Of a DNA stretch of 64,000 nt, positions 1 through 9,739 are shown piece by piece (position 1 is the stretch's first letter; each line of letters begins with the position of its first letter). The notes under the pieces were generated by a model. It had not been told where the DNA came from and ran no database searches. It saw only the letters and a list, made by a program, of their open reading frames with translations. The stretch covers positions 1-64,000 of the forward strand of contig URJB01000004.1 of assembly GCA_900548145.1 (NCBI GenBank). The letters run 5' to 3'. Both the position numbers and the translations under genes were made by a program. Source of the DNA: an uncultured Eubacteriales bacterium (GTDB lineage: Bacteria > Bacillota > Clostridia > Christensenellales > Aristaeellaceae).

Positions 1-42
1 CTGCCTCCTGCCGGGGGTTGGGGCAGCGCCCCAACGTCCCCC
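1..42 (-). repeat. Partial two-hairpin dispersed repeat after tpiA
   Basis: Directly after the tpiA stop codon, read on the minus strand, lies a TTGGGGCGCTGCCCCAA hairpin followed by CCCCCGGCAGGAGGCAG, the left arm of a second hairpin cut by the window edge. The same layout occurs at 1041-1086. It probably works as the tpiA terminator; the family name is unknown to me. Confidence 0.6.
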
Positions 43-795
43 TTACTTGTTGTACAGAACCACCTGAGAGAAATCGGGAGCCTTCAGAGACGCGCCGCCG
101 ATCAGGCCGCCGTCGATTTCAGGCTGAGCCATCAGGCCCTTCACGTTCTTGGGGTTCATGCTTCCGCCGTACTGGATGCGGACAGCATCGGAGACTTCCT
201 TGCCATACTGACGCTCGATGGCCTTGCGGATGGCGCCGATGGTCTCGTTGGCCTGTTCGTCGGTAGCAGTCAGGCCGGTGCCGATCGCCCAAACGGGTTC
301 ATAGGCGATCACAACGCCCTTGACTTCCTCGGCGGTCAGGCCGTGGAGAGCCATCAGCGTCTGATATTCCACGATGATATCGGTGTAGCCGGCTTCCCGC
401 TCGTCCTTCAGTTCGCCCACGCAGACGATGGGCTTCAGGCCCGCTTCCACGGCGGCGCGAGTGCGCAGGTTGACGGTCTTGTCCGTCTCACCGAAATACT
501 GACGACGCTCGCTGTGGCCGATGACCACATATTCCACGCCGCAGGCCTTGAGCATATCCGCGCTCAATTCGCCGGTGTAAGCGCCGCTCTTGGCAAAATG
601 GACGTTCTGCGCGCCCAGCTTGATGTTGGTGCCCTTGATGGTCTCAGCCACCACGGTGTAATCGGCGGCGGGAACGCACACCACCACGTCGCAGTCCGCG
701 TCCTTGACCAGCGGAATCAGAGCGGAAACCAGCTCTTTGGCTTCCTCGGGGGTCTTGTTCATCTTCCAGTTACCGGCAATAATCGGCTTGCGCAT
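43..795 (-). CDS. tpiA: Triosephosphate isomerase
   Basis: This 250-residue protein interconverts dihydroxyacetone phosphate and glyceraldehyde 3-phosphate in cytoplasmic glycolysis. The NWKMN motif (Lys11), the electrophilic His94 in GHSERR and the catalytic base Glu166 in AYEPVWAIGTG are all present, followed by the C-terminal GLIGGASL phosphate loop. The start was placed at the ATG that gives MRKPIIAGNWK; 18 upstream in-frame residues have no family counterpart. The length is normal. The loop-6 stretch reads GTGLTAT where GTGKTAT is common, a tolerated variation. It lies downstream of pgk on the same strand but is separated by 345 bases with hairpins, so it may have its own promoter or rely on read-through. 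Confidence 0.98.
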   Translation of the reverse strand: MRKPIIAGNWKMNKTPEEAKELVSALIPLVKDADCDVVVCVPAADYTVVAETIKGTNIKLGAQNVHFAKSGAYTGELSADMLKACGVEYVVIGHSERRQYFGETDKTVNLRTRAAVEAGLKPIVCVGELKDEREAGYTDIIVEYQTLMALHGLTAEEVKGVVIAYEPVWAIGTGLTATDEQANETIGAIRKAIERQYGKEVSDAVRIQYGGSMNPKNVKGLMAQPEIDGGLIGGASLKAPDFSQVVLYNK

Positions 796-922
796 AACGA
801 ATTTCTTCCTTCCATTGATTTGTTGGACTCTTGGTGGGAAAGGGCGCAAGGCGCTTTTTTCCCACCTGATAGGATACCACTGTAGAGCCCTGTTTGCAAA
901 TGATTCTTATCAAAAATCCACG

Positions 923-950
923 AAAAAGGGCTGCGGCGATGCCGCAGCCC
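923..950 (-). terminator. Intrinsic terminator, probably of pgk
   Basis: On the minus strand GGGCTGCGGC and GCCGCAGCCC form a 10-bp stem with a 3-base loop, followed directly by TTTTT. It lies downstream of pgk and upstream of tpiA, so it would separate the two genes. Confidence 0.75.
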
Positions 951-1040
951 TCAGTCTGTCGAAAAACCCCGAGTTGGCCTCCGTTGCCCGCAAACAGCGC
1001 TACGCTGGTTTGCGGGGAAAGTGCTGCGGCACAAGGATTA

Positions 1041-1086
1041 GGGGCTCTGCCCCTATAACCCCGGCAGGAGGCAGTGCCTCCTGCAC
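1041..1086 (+). repeat. Two-hairpin dispersed repeat
   Basis: GGGGCTCTGCCCC forms a small hairpin and GCAGGAGGCA-GTGCCTCCTGC a perfect 10-bp stem. The segment is related to bases 1-42 and, more weakly, to 25033-25061 and 27203-27230. It resembles short palindromic REP-like elements. Confidence 0.6.
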
Positions 1087-1107
1087 CTCCACTTTTTGAC
1101 ACTCTGA

Positions 1108-1130
1108 GGGCTGCGGCGATGCCGCAGCCC
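1108..1130. repeat. Second copy of the pgk terminator hairpin
   Basis: The 23-base palindrome at 928-950 is repeated here exactly, 11 bases beyond the pgk stop codon, but without a T-run on either side. The two copies flank the dispersed repeat. Confidence 0.65.
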
Positions 1131-1140
1131 TTCAAGCAGC

Positions 1141-2328
<1,188 letters not shown>

Positions 2329-2375
2329 AACCAACACTCCTTAGCAGATGAAAATTTCTATTGCAAAGCCGTTTT

Positions 2376-3419
2376 TCAGGCGTGCAAACATTCCTTTTCG
2401 GGCAGCGCCAGAATCGCCTTGGCCGCGCCCTCGTCCGTTACCAGCATCCGATGGGGCTTCGCCCGCATAGCCCCGTCGATGGCCTCCGCCTTGCCCGTGC
2501 CCGCCGCTACGGCGATCCACGCGCAGTCGGGTTTCAGCTTGCCCAGATCGTGAGCCACGGTGGAGGCAGAGCATACCATTTTACCGTTTCGGTCGAAATA
2601 GCAGCCGTAGGCCTCGGACACCGCGCCCCGTTTGAGCACCTCCGCCTCCACGGCGGGAGGAAGCTGCCGCTTGCGGGCCATTTCGTCTGCCCGGCCGATG
2701 CCGTGCAGCACTACGTCGGCCCGTTCCAGCAGCGCCAGCGTTTCGTCGATTTCCTTGAGCTTGCGCATCTCGTTCAGGGCCTGCTCATCCAGCAGGTCAG
2801 GCAGATGCATCATACGGTGATGACCGCCCAGCCGCCGGGCGATCTCGCAGGCGATGGTGTTGGCCTGCGTTTCCAGCGAGCGGCCAATACCGCCCCGGGC
2901 AGGAACCACCATGACGTTCATGGGCGTACCGCCGGGCAGCGTCGCCGCCACCTGACCGATGGTCGTGCCGCCGGTCACTGCCAGCGTGGAGCCGCTCTGC
3001 AGGAAGCTCCGCAGCCGCGCGGCCGCTGAGCGCCCCACCTCGTGAAGCACGTGTTCGTCCTGATCCGCATCCCCGGGAACCACGCAGACCTTCGTGCCGT
3101 TCCAGCGAGCGGAAAGCGCGGTCTCCAGCTTGGTCAGGCCCCGCAGCTCCCGGCTGAACAGCCGCGCCATGGGGAGAATGTCGCTGGCTTCCTGCGTCAG
3201 GCTCATTCCGGCGGCGTCCAGACTGACCAGCCCGTGCTCCTTGAGCAGCGTCGCCACCGTGCGGACTTCCCGCTCCGGCAGGTTCAGCCTTGCCGCCAGC
3301 TGGCGGCGGCCCACAGGCTGCAGCGCGCCAATGCGTTCCAGCACCAGCGCCCGGCGCTCGATCTCCTGCGCCAAGTCGGGGGCGAGCCGTTCAATCAGGG
3401 TAAAATAATTATCCTGCAT
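2376..3419 (-). CDS. cggR: CggR-type (SorC family) glycolytic gene repressor
   Basis: The 347-residue protein has an N-terminal helix-turn-helix (about residues 20-65, including GRRQLAARLNLPEREVRTVATLL) followed by a SorC/DeoR-type sugar-binding domain. In Bacillus subtilis CggR represses the central glycolytic operon and is released by fructose 1,6-bisphosphate. Here it is the first gene before pgk, and its upstream region contains a CggR-like operator next to the promoter, so autoregulation is likely. The ATG at 3419 was chosen because GAGAGG precedes it closely; 20 upstream in-frame residues lie inside the operator region and are not credible protein. Confidence 0.9.
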   Translation of the reverse strand: MQDNYFTLIERLAPDLAQEIERRALVLERIGALQPVGRRQLAARLNLPEREVRTVATLLKEHGLVSLDAAGMSLTQEASDILPMARLFSRELRGLTKLETALSARWNGTKVCVVPGDADQDEHVLHEVGRSAAARLRSFLQSGSTLAVTGGTTIGQVAATLPGGTPMNVMVVPARGGIGRSLETQANTIACEIARRLGGHHRMMHLPDLLDEQALNEMRKLKEIDETLALLERADVVLHGIGRADEMARKRQLPPAVEAEVLKRGAVSEAYGCYFDRNGKMVCSASTVAHDLGKLKPDCAWIAVAAGTGKAEAIDGAMRAKPHRMLVTDEGAAKAILALPEKECLHA

Positions 3420-3456
3420 CGTCCTCTCGCCACCTTTTCCCAAGCATCGTGTCGGG

Positions 3457-3525
3457 ACAAATTTTGTCCCGCATGACAAAATTTATCCCACGGGCATTAT
3501 ACAGGAAATGTTCGGGAATCGCAAG
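3457..3525 (-). promoter_or_regulatory. cggR-pgk promoter with CggR-like operator
   Basis: On the minus strand TTGCGA (3520-3525), a 17-base spacer and TATAAT (3497-3502) form a good promoter. Just downstream, 3457-3491 holds two tandem half-operators of the form CGGGAC-N6-TGTC, the second a perfect match and the first TGGGAT-N6-TGTC, spaced by 3 bases. The known Bacillus CggR operator is CGGGAC-N6-TGTC-N4-CGGGAC-N6-TGTC. The position downstream of the -10 box suits a roadblock repressor. Confidence 0.85.
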
Positions 3526-3645
3526 GGATTTTGACAATTCTTTCATATTTCGGTAGTTCTGGCCAAAAAAGCAGGGGTTTCCGCATCTTCCCAGCCAGCC
3601 GGGCATAGCCTGTACCATTCTCTGACTGACAGGAGGCGTGCGTCC

Positions 3646-3909
3646 ATGGCCGTCCGTCTGTGGATCCTCGGCGTTTTTACCCTGATTTTGGCCGCTTTGT
3701 GGTTCTGGAGCCTCCGCTCCACCCCGCGCAGAGGACTGCTTCTTCTGGTGGAGCGGCTGTTCCTTGGCATTATTCTATGCTTCCTGCTGAGCCGAATCTT
3801 CCTTCCCATGGGAATTTCTATCCCTACGGGCCCCGCCGCTTCGGCGCTGACCGGCCTTCTGGGCCTGCCCGGCGCGCTGCTGGCCTGTTTTTTTGGCGGG
3901 AGCTTCTGA
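3646..3909 (+). CDS. BofA-like small membrane protein
   Basis: This 87-residue protein has two or three hydrophobic segments (about residues 5-23, 30-52 and 64-84). The C-terminal part, with PTGPAASALTGLLGLPGALL, matches the conserved end of the pro-sigma-K processing inhibitor family BofA, which in Bacillus restrains the SpoIVFB protease in the mother-cell compartment. The ATG is preceded by AGGAGG at 9-base spacing. It stands alone on the plus strand between minus-strand genes and ends one base before the thiI stop codon. If the assignment is right it hints at a sporulating ancestry; the family also occurs in non-sporulating Clostridia. Confidence 0.75.
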   Translation: MAVRLWILGVFTLILAALWFWSLRSTPRRGLLLLVERLFLGIILCFLLSRIFLPMGISIPTGPAASALTGLLGLPGALLACFFGGSF

Positions 3910-3910
3910 C

Positions 3911-5056
3911 TTACAGCTCGAACACTTCTTCGTTGTCAATGGCCGCCTGAATCAGCGCTTCGCTGTCCAGCTTGCTCTCGCCGTCCAGAATGATCTCCAT
4001 CTTGGGCTTGGTGGCAGGGTGCCGGGGCGTAAAGACAGTGCAGCAGTCCTCAAAGGGCAGGGAAGACGTTTCCATAGTGCCGATCTTCTCGGCAATATCG
4101 ATGATCTCCTGCTTATCAAAGCCGATCAGTGGCCGGAACACAGGCATATCCACCACCTCGTCGGTGCAGCAGAGGGCGTACATGGTCTGGCTGGCTACCT
4201 GACCGATGCTCTCGCCGGTGATCAGCCCCTGCGCGTGTTCTTTCTTCGCAATGGCCTCGGCAATGCGCATCATGTAGCGGCGCATAATGATGGTGGTGTA
4301 GTCCTCGTGGCACTTTTCGTGGATCTGCATCTGAATGTCCGTAAAGGGCACCACATGCACCCGGATGCCGCACAGGCTCTCAGACAGGATCCGCGCCAGA
4401 TCCAGCACTTTTTCCTTGGCCCGTTCGCTGGTGTAAGGATAGGAGTAAAAGTGCACCGCGCTGACGGTCACGCCGCGCTTGGCGATCATCCAACCCGCCA
4501 CCGGGCTGTCAATGCCGCCGGACAGAAGCAGCGTGGCTCGTCCGCTGGTGCCTACGGGCATACCGCCCACCGCCATGATGGGATGGGTGTACAGATAGGC
4601 GTTGTCCCGAATCTCCACCGACAGGGTCACGTCAGGGTTCTTTACATCCACCTTCAGGTCGGGGCGGCGCTCCAGAATATAGCCGCCCATTTCCATATTG
4701 ATGGTCATGGAGTCCATGGGATAGCGCTTGTCGCTGCGGCGGGCGTTGACCTTGAAGGTGCCGTGATGGTTTTCCAGCAACTTCAGCCCTTCGGCGCAGA
4801 CCGCTTCGAAGTCGTTTTTGTCCACTTCCACGGCCCGGCAGACGCTGTGTACGCCGAAGACCTTCGTCACCCGGCGGATGGCCTCGTCCATGTCCGTCAT
4901 ATCGCTGACGTACACCCGGCTGTCATTGAGCCACACATGGCCCTGCACGTCTTTCACCGCCTCCCGGACGCGCTCCACCAGCATCCGCATGAAATAGGGG
5001 CGGTTCTGGCCTTTCAGATGAATCTCGCCGAAGCGAACCTGCAATAACTCCCGCAC
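3911..5056 (-). CDS. thiI: tRNA 4-thiouridine synthase ThiI
   Basis: The 381-residue protein adenylates U8 of tRNA and inserts sulfur to give 4-thiouridine; it may also serve thiamine thiazole synthesis. It has an N-terminal ferredoxin-like region, a THUMP domain (about 60-165) and a PP-loop ATP pyrophosphatase domain with LLSGGIDSPVAG. It lacks a C-terminal rhodanese domain, as in Bacillus-type ThiI, which works with a dedicated cysteine desulfurase. That partner is the next gene upstream. The GTG start at 5056 is preferred because AAGGAG lies 8 bases before it and the sequence RELLQVRFGEIHLKGQ then begins as expected. Confidence 0.95.
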   Translation of the reverse strand: MRELLQVRFGEIHLKGQNRPYFMRMLVERVREAVKDVQGHVWLNDSRVYVSDMTDMDEAIRRVTKVFGVHSVCRAVEVDKNDFEAVCAEGLKLLENHHGTFKVNARRSDKRYPMDSMTINMEMGGYILERRPDLKVDVKNPDVTLSVEIRDNAYLYTHPIMAVGGMPVGTSGRATLLLSGGIDSPVAGWMIAKRGVTVSAVHFYSYPYTSERAKEKVLDLARILSESLCGIRVHVVPFTDIQMQIHEKCHEDYTTIIMRRYMMRIAEAIAKKEHAQGLITGESIGQVASQTMYALCCTDEVVDMPVFRPLIGFDKQEIIDIAEKIGTMETSSLPFEDCCTVFTPRHPATKPKMEIILDGESKLDSEALIQAAIDNEEVFEL

Positions 5057-5090
5057 GTTGTTTTCTCCTTCCGCTTTCCCCTGTGTCGCT

Positions 5091-6242
5091 TTATCTGCGC
5101 GCAAAGCGGCGCAGCAGCTCCACATGCTCTTTGATCTTTTCCGCTGTAAAGCGCATTTCCTCTTCCGTATTTTCCGGGCAAAGGCTGATGCGGATGGCCC
5201 CGTCCATCACGGCGTTTGGGGTTTTCATGGCGGTCAGCACCGCCGAATGCTTGCCTTTTTTGGACGAGCAGGCCGAGCCGGTGCCCACGTAAATGCCGTC
5301 GCCCTCCAGCGCATGCAGCAGCGTCTCCGCCCGAACCGGCGGGAAGGCCACACTCAGCACGTGACCTGCGCTGCGGTCATCTTCCGCCGGGAAGCCCACC
5401 ACGGTGGTCTCCGGCAGCTTTTCCCGAAGCAGGCTGACCAGCAGCCGCTTCATTTGCAGCATATGCTCGTAGCCGTCTGCGGGGTACGTCTCCACCGCCG
5501 CCCGCAGACCTGCGACGCCGCAGGTATTTTCCGTGCCGCTGCGCAAATCATCCTGCTGTCCGCCGCCCACGATCTGGGGCCGGAAACGGAAGCCATCCTG
5601 CCAGACCAGCGCGCCCACGCCCTTAGGGCCGTGAATTTTATGTCCGCTCAAAGCATAGGACTGCACGCCCAGCTTTTTCAGCGAGAAGGGCAGACGCATG
5701 AAGCCCTGCACCCCGTCCACGTGAAGGACGGCCTTGGGGGCCAGCCGGTCGCGCAGCGCAGCGATCTCCGCAATGGGCATGATCACGCCCGTCTCGTTGC
5801 ATACCTGCATCACGCAGATCACGGCCGTGTTTTCCGAAAGCATTCCTTCCAGTGCTTCCAGATCCACCGAGCCTTCCCGGGTCAGGGGAATTTCGACGGC
5901 CTTGCAGCCGAAACGGGCTTCCGCCTCCCGGCAGGCGTTCTTTACCGCCGCATGTTCAGCGGCGGTGTAGAGCACCTCGCCCTTGCCCCGCAGGGTCTGC
6001 AAGTGGCCCAGAATAGCCAGATTATCGCTTTCCGTTCCCCCGGAGGTGAAGATCACATTCTTAGCCGGAATGCCCAGTTGGTCCGCCAGTGCCTTCCGGG
6101 CGGCGGTCAACTCCTTTTCCGCCTGCATGGCGGGGCCGTACAGGGCGGACGGGTTGAAATAAACTTCTTCCATGGAATGAACCATCGCGTCCCGCACTGC
6201 CTGACTGGGCCGTGTGGTCGCGCTGTTATCCAGATAAACCAT
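5091..6242 (-). CDS. Cysteine desulfurase (IscS/NifS family)
   Basis: This 383-residue PLP enzyme takes sulfur from cysteine and holds it as an enzyme persulfide. YLDNSATT opens the protein, SGHKIHGPKG places the PLP lysine at Lys202, and GSACSSKKG gives the catalytic cysteine at Cys325 on the mobile loop. It lies 34 bases upstream of thiI on the same strand, so it most likely supplies sulfur for tRNA thiolation, as NifZ does for ThiI in Bacillus. No iron-sulfur scaffold gene is next to it, which also favours a ThiI-dedicated role. Confidence 0.94.
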   Translation of the reverse strand: MVYLDNSATTRPSQAVRDAMVHSMEEVYFNPSALYGPAMQAEKELTAARKALADQLGIPAKNVIFTSGGTESDNLAILGHLQTLRGKGEVLYTAAEHAAVKNACREAEARFGCKAVEIPLTREGSVDLEALEGMLSENTAVICVMQVCNETGVIMPIAEIAALRDRLAPKAVLHVDGVQGFMRLPFSLKKLGVQSYALSGHKIHGPKGVGALVWQDGFRFRPQIVGGGQQDDLRSGTENTCGVAGLRAAVETYPADGYEHMLQMKRLLVSLLREKLPETTVVGFPAEDDRSAGHVLSVAFPPVRAETLLHALEGDGIYVGTGSACSSKKGKHSAVLTAMKTPNAVMDGAIRISLCPENTEEEMRFTAEKIKEHVELLRRFARR

Positions 6243-6268
6243 GTCGTTCGCGCCTCTTTTTCAGAAGA

Positions 6269-6799
6269 TCAGGCCCGCCAGGCGGTAGGCGGCAGATACT
6301 TGCGGATCATGCCTACCAGCTCCTCGGAGGGCTCCAGAACGATGATGGTGCGGTTGTTTTCCTTCTGATAGTAGAAGTAGTACAGCTTGGCTCCCCGGTT
6401 CAGGAACCAGTTTTTCCGGGTCAGGCCGGGCATGTTGATGAGCTTGCGGAACTCGTTGGAGTCCACGGGACCGAAGGCTTCCACATTCTTCACCCGCATG
6501 GTGCCCAGCGCCTTGCGCTTCTGATTGTTGAACACCTGAGCAAAGTCCAGATCGCCGTTGGTGAAAGTGTACTCGTATTCCGTTTTCAGCCGATCCTTAA
6601 ACAGGTACAGCAGCACCGCGCCGCCGATGAAGATCACCGTCTCGATCAGCGCGGGCACACTGAACTGATACAGCAGGGACTGCAGCATCAGCAGCCCGAA
6701 CAGGCCGAAAATCACCAGCATGATCCAGGACAGCACGTAGAGGATGTCATCAAAGGTACGATTGTGCTTAACCACGACTTCTTCCATAAAGTGATCCAT
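6269..6799 (-). CDS. Uncharacterised two-helix membrane protein
   Basis: I do not recognise a named function. The 176-residue protein has two membrane helices (about residues 20-42 and 48-66) after a short N-terminal tail, then a soluble domain of about 110 residues beginning RLKTEYEYTFTNGDLDFAQV. That layout resembles small PH-like membrane proteins of Clostridia. The ATG at 6799 follows GGAGGG at good spacing; 11 upstream in-frame residues are ignored. It lies 27 bases before the cysteine desulfurase gene and may be cotranscribed with it. Confidence 0.8.
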   Translation of the reverse strand: MDHFMEEVVVKHNRTFDDILYVLSWIMLVIFGLFGLLMLQSLLYQFSVPALIETVIFIGGAVLLYLFKDRLKTEYEYTFTNGDLDFAQVFNNQKRKALGTMRVKNVEAFGPVDSNEFRKLINMPGLTRKNWFLNRGAKLYYFYYQKENNRTIIVLEPSEELVGMIRKYLPPTAWRA

Positions 6800-6824
6800 A
6801 GTATTCCCTCCTGTGTAATGCCTT

Positions 6825-7286
6825 TTAAGCAAATAAAATCAGCAAGTAAATCACGGCGACCAGAAGCCCGGTCAGGGCGCCTCCGGCCACCTCCAGCGGC
6901 GTATGACCTACCAGTTCCTTCAGTTCCTCGTCGGAGATCTTTTTCCCGTTCAGCAGCATGTCTTTCAAGATCTGATTGATGACGGTGGCCTGCGTGCCGG
7001 TCTCCCGGCGGACGCCCGCCGCGTCGTACATGACGATCATGGCCACCACCACGCTCAGGGCGAACAGCCCGCTGTCAAAGCCGTACAGGCCGCCGATCAT
7101 GACCGCCGTGCCCGTCACCATGGCCGAATGAGAACTGGGCATACCGCCCGAACCGTGAAAGCGGGAAAAATCCCACACATGCTCCACATGATGATAAATC
7201 GGAATCTTCAATGCCTGCGCCACGAACCAGCTAATCAGCGCGGCGAACAGCACATGATTGGCTCCCAAGCCTAAAATCGAGTGCAT
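6825..7286 (-). CDS. YuiD-like divergent PAP2 family membrane protein
   Basis: The 153-residue integral membrane protein belongs to the DUF212/YuiD family, a divergent relative of PAP2 acid phosphatases. GGMPSSHSA and YDAAGVRRETG are the family signatures and correspond to phosphatase motif regions. Four hydrophobic segments are visible. The substrate is unknown; a lipid phosphate is plausible. AAGGAGG precedes the ATG by 7 bases. It lies 21 bases after ispA on the same strand, so it may dephosphorylate an isoprenoid-type lipid, but this is inference from position only. Confidence 0.88.
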   Translation of the reverse strand: MHSILGLGANHVLFAALISWFVAQALKIPIYHHVEHVWDFSRFHGSGGMPSSHSAMVTGTAVMIGGLYGFDSGLFALSVVVAMIVMYDAAGVRRETGTQATVINQILKDMLLNGKKISDEELKELVGHTPLEVAGGALTGLLVAVIYLLILFA

Positions 7287-7307
7287 AGGCGCTCCTCCTT
7301 CCGCCTG

Positions 7308-8228
7308 TCAAACGCTGCGGGTCAGGGTCTGCCGGGCCAGTTCCGTCAGGAATTTCCCGCGTTCTCCGAAGGGCTCCATGGCGGCGGCAGCGTCCTCGAC
7401 GGCCTGTCTCGCATCCTGACGGGCCTGTTCCACGCCCGCCACAGCGGGCCAGGTCATCTTGCCCCGCTGAGCGTCCATGCCCACGTCCTTGCCCAGCAGC
7501 TTGACGTCTCCTTCCAGATCCAGCAGGTCGTCCTCGATCTGGAATGCCAGCCCCAGTCCCCGGCCATACCGGCGGCCCAATTCCAGTTGGGCTTCGTCCG
7601 CCCCGGCCAGCATCAGTCCAGCGGTCAGCGGCGCGGTCAGCAGGTCGGCGGTCTTGTGCAGGTGGATGTAGCGGACGATATCCTTCCGGGGCGGCTGCCC
7701 CTCCATGGTCACGTCCAACACCTGACCGGCCACCATGCCCCGAACGCCCGCCCGCTCCGCGATTTCTCGAATAGCAGGCAGCGCCCGTTCCGGCGCATTC
7801 TGCGTCAGCGGCGCGGCCAGCATGGTCTCATAAGCCAGGTTCAGCAGACCGTCCCCGGCCAGAATGGCCATGGCTTCGCCGTACACCCGATGATTGGTGG
7901 GCTTTCCCCGGCGAAGGGCGTCATCGTCCATGGCGGGCAGATCGTCGTGGATCAGGGAATAGGTGTGGATCATTTCCAGCGCACAGGCGAAGGGCACGGC
8001 CTCCTGCCAGTCGTCCCGCAGCAGGTGATACGCAGCCAGCAGCAGCACCGGGCGGATGCGTTTGCCCGGCAACAGCAGACTGTAGCGCATGGCGCTGCGC
8101 AGGGGCTGGGGCACTGCGCCTTCTGCCGGGGCTTCCCGCTCCGGCTCCGTCACTGGCTGGCCCGGGTCGGGAAGCAGCAGACCGTAGTTTTCCAGCGCCG
8201 TCTGAACCGCGTCAAAGTAGGCGTTCAT
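7308..8228 (-). CDS. ispA: Polyprenyl (farnesyl/geranyl) diphosphate synthase
   Basis: This 306-residue enzyme condenses isopentenyl diphosphate with allylic diphosphates to give farnesyl or geranylgeranyl diphosphate for cell-wall carrier lipids and quinones. The first aspartate-rich motif is DDLPAMDDDALRRG and the second EDDLLD; GKRIRPVL near the N-terminus binds diphosphate. The length is normal for the short-chain class. The start codon overlaps the xseB stop codon by four bases (ATGA), so it is translationally linked to the exonuclease VII genes, an arrangement common in Bacillota. Confidence 0.95.
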   Translation of the reverse strand: MNAYFDAVQTALENYGLLLPDPGQPVTEPEREAPAEGAVPQPLRSAMRYSLLLPGKRIRPVLLLAAYHLLRDDWQEAVPFACALEMIHTYSLIHDDLPAMDDDALRRGKPTNHRVYGEAMAILAGDGLLNLAYETMLAAPLTQNAPERALPAIREIAERAGVRGMVAGQVLDVTMEGQPPRKDIVRYIHLHKTADLLTAPLTAGLMLAGADEAQLELGRRYGRGLGLAFQIEDDLLDLEGDVKLLGKDVGMDAQRGKMTWPAVAGVEQARQDARQAVEDAAAAMEPFGERGKFLTELARQTLTRSV

Positions 8229-8503
8229 GCTCTGCCGCTCCCTTCCAGCTCGCTCATGCTGATCTGCCCCTCCATAGGCTGATCGGCCGCTTCGTCGGCT
8301 GCGCTCACGCGAATCTCCTTCAGCGTGGCCTGCATCCCTTCCAGCCGTTTTTTCAGTTCGGCCGTCAAGGCCACGCCCTGCTCATAAAGCTTCATCAGTT
8401 CCTCCAGAGGCAGCTCCGACTGCTCCATCTGGGTGGCCATTGCTTCCAGCTTTTGCAGTTCTTCCTCAAAAGAAGCCGTTTTCTTGACCGTTCTCGCGGG
8501 CAT
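8225..8503 (-). CDS. xseB: Exodeoxyribonuclease VII small subunit
   Basis: The 92-residue protein is the small helical subunit of exonuclease VII, which degrades single-stranded DNA into oligonucleotides. FEEELQKLEAMATQMEQSELPLEELMKLYEQG matches the family core (residues about 12-43). A 20-30 residue acidic tail extends past the usual end. It lies 24 bases downstream of xseA and overlaps ispA by four bases. Confidence 0.95.
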   Translation of the reverse strand: MPARTVKKTASFEEELQKLEAMATQMEQSELPLEELMKLYEQGVALTAELKKRLEGMQATLKEIRVSAADEAADQPMEGQISMSELEGSGRA

Positions 8504-8527
8504 ATTCTTCCCGTCCTTTCCATGGGT

Positions 8528-9739
8528 TCAACGTTCGGTTTCCACCGTCTCTACCCGGGTCAGCAGACTGCCGTCCTGCAGCATCAGCCGCACGGGATCG
8601 CCTGCCGCCGCGTCGGCGGTACTTTTCAGCAGACGACCGTCCTTCAACGCCACGGCGTAGCCCCGGCGCAGGGTCTCCTGCGGCCCGGAGGAACGAAGCC
8701 GTGTCTCCGCATGACGGAGCCGCGCTTCCGTCTGCTGCAATCGCTGGGATGCGGCGCTGTCCAGCCTTTGCCGAACGTTTTCCAGCCGTAGGCCATACCG
8801 GCTCAAAAGCTGTTCCGGCTCCCGAGCCTTCAAGCGGGTCTCCGCCTGTTTCAGCCGCGCTTCCGCATCGCTGAAAGCCAGCGTCAGGCAGCGTTCCAGC
8901 CGCTCCGCCTGCTGGTCGATCTCGTCCAGCAGGGCCACCCTCGGCTGCACGCACAGTTCCGCCGCCGCCGAGGGCGTGGGAGCCCGCACATCCGCCGCAA
9001 AATCCGCAATGGTAAAATCCGTTTCATGGCCTACGGCGCTGACCACCGGCGTCCGACACGCTGCGATCGCCCGGGCCACGATCTCCTCGTTGAAGGGCCA
9101 TAAGTCCTCCATGCTGCCGCCGCCCCGGCCCACGATCAGCACCTCTGCCTCCGGCATCCGATCCAGCCGGCGAATGGCCGCGGCAATCTCCCTGGCCGCC
9201 CCCTCGCCCTGCACCTTCACTGGGCAGAGATACAGCGGCATGGCCGGGTTTCTGCGCCAAGTGACGGTACAGATATCGTGCACCACCGCGCCTGTGGAGC
9301 TGGTGACGATGCCAACGCCCCGGGGCAGCAGGGGCAGGGGCTTTTTCAGCGACGGGTCGAACAGGCCCTCGGCCAGCAGCTTCTGCTTCAGCCGCTCGAA
9401 CCGCAGATACAGCTCGCCCAGCCCTTCCTGCTCCATCCGTTCGCCGTAAAACTGGTAGGAGCCGGTCTTGACATACAGGCTGACGCTGCCCGTCAGCCGC
9501 ACTCTCATGCCGTTTTCCGGCTGAAAGCGCACCGTCTGAGCCGCCTGACGGAACATGACGCAGTTGATGGCCGCTTCTTCGTCCTTCAGAGTGAAATACC
9601 AGTGCCCCGACACATGACGCTTGAAATTGCTGATCTCGCCCGTGATGCAGATATTTTTCAGCATCGCGTCCGACGCCAGCGTCCGGCGGACGTATTCGTT
9701 CAGCTGAGCAACGCTCAGGGTCATCCGCTCGCTGGTCAT
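8528..9739 (-). CDS. xseA: Exodeoxyribonuclease VII large subunit
   Basis: The 403-residue catalytic subunit starts with an OB-fold DNA-binding domain (ITGEISNFKRHVSGHWYFTLKD, about 30-50), followed by the nuclease domain with the GRGGGS and GHETDFTIADFAAD motifs and a long coiled-coil C-terminal region that binds the small subunit. The ATG at 9739 overlaps the folD stop codon (ATGA); the 30 residues upstream of it in frame are folD sequence read in another frame. A second Met at codon 6 is an alternative start. Confidence 0.95.
   Translation of the reverse strand: MTSERMTLSVAQLNEYVRRTLASDAMLKNICITGEISNFKRHVSGHWYFTLKDEEAAINCVMFRQAAQTVRFQPENGMRVRLTGSVSLYVKTGSYQFYGERMEQEGLGELYLRFERLKQKLLAEGLFDPSLKKPLPLLPRGVGIVTSSTGAVVHDICTVTWRRNPAMPLYLCPVKVQGEGAAREIAAAIRRLDRMPEAEVLIVGRGGGSMEDLWPFNEEIVARAIAACRTPVVSAVGHETDFTIADFAADVRAPTPSAAAELCVQPRVALLDEIDQQAERLERCLTLAFSDAEARLKQAETRLKAREPEQLLSRYGLRLENVRQRLDSAASQRLQQTEARLRHAETRLRSSGPQETLRRGYAVALKDGRLLKSTADAAAGDPVRLMLQDGSLLTRVETVETER

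Larger units (their letters stand above)
796..1140. other. Hairpin-rich intergenic region between pgk and tpiA
   Basis: No credible gene lies here. It holds two copies of one GC-rich hairpin (928-950 and 1108-1130), with a two-hairpin dispersed repeat between them (1041-1086). About 130 bases remain upstream of tpiA for its promoter and leader, where I could not single out a convincing -35/-10 pair. Confidence 0.7.
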
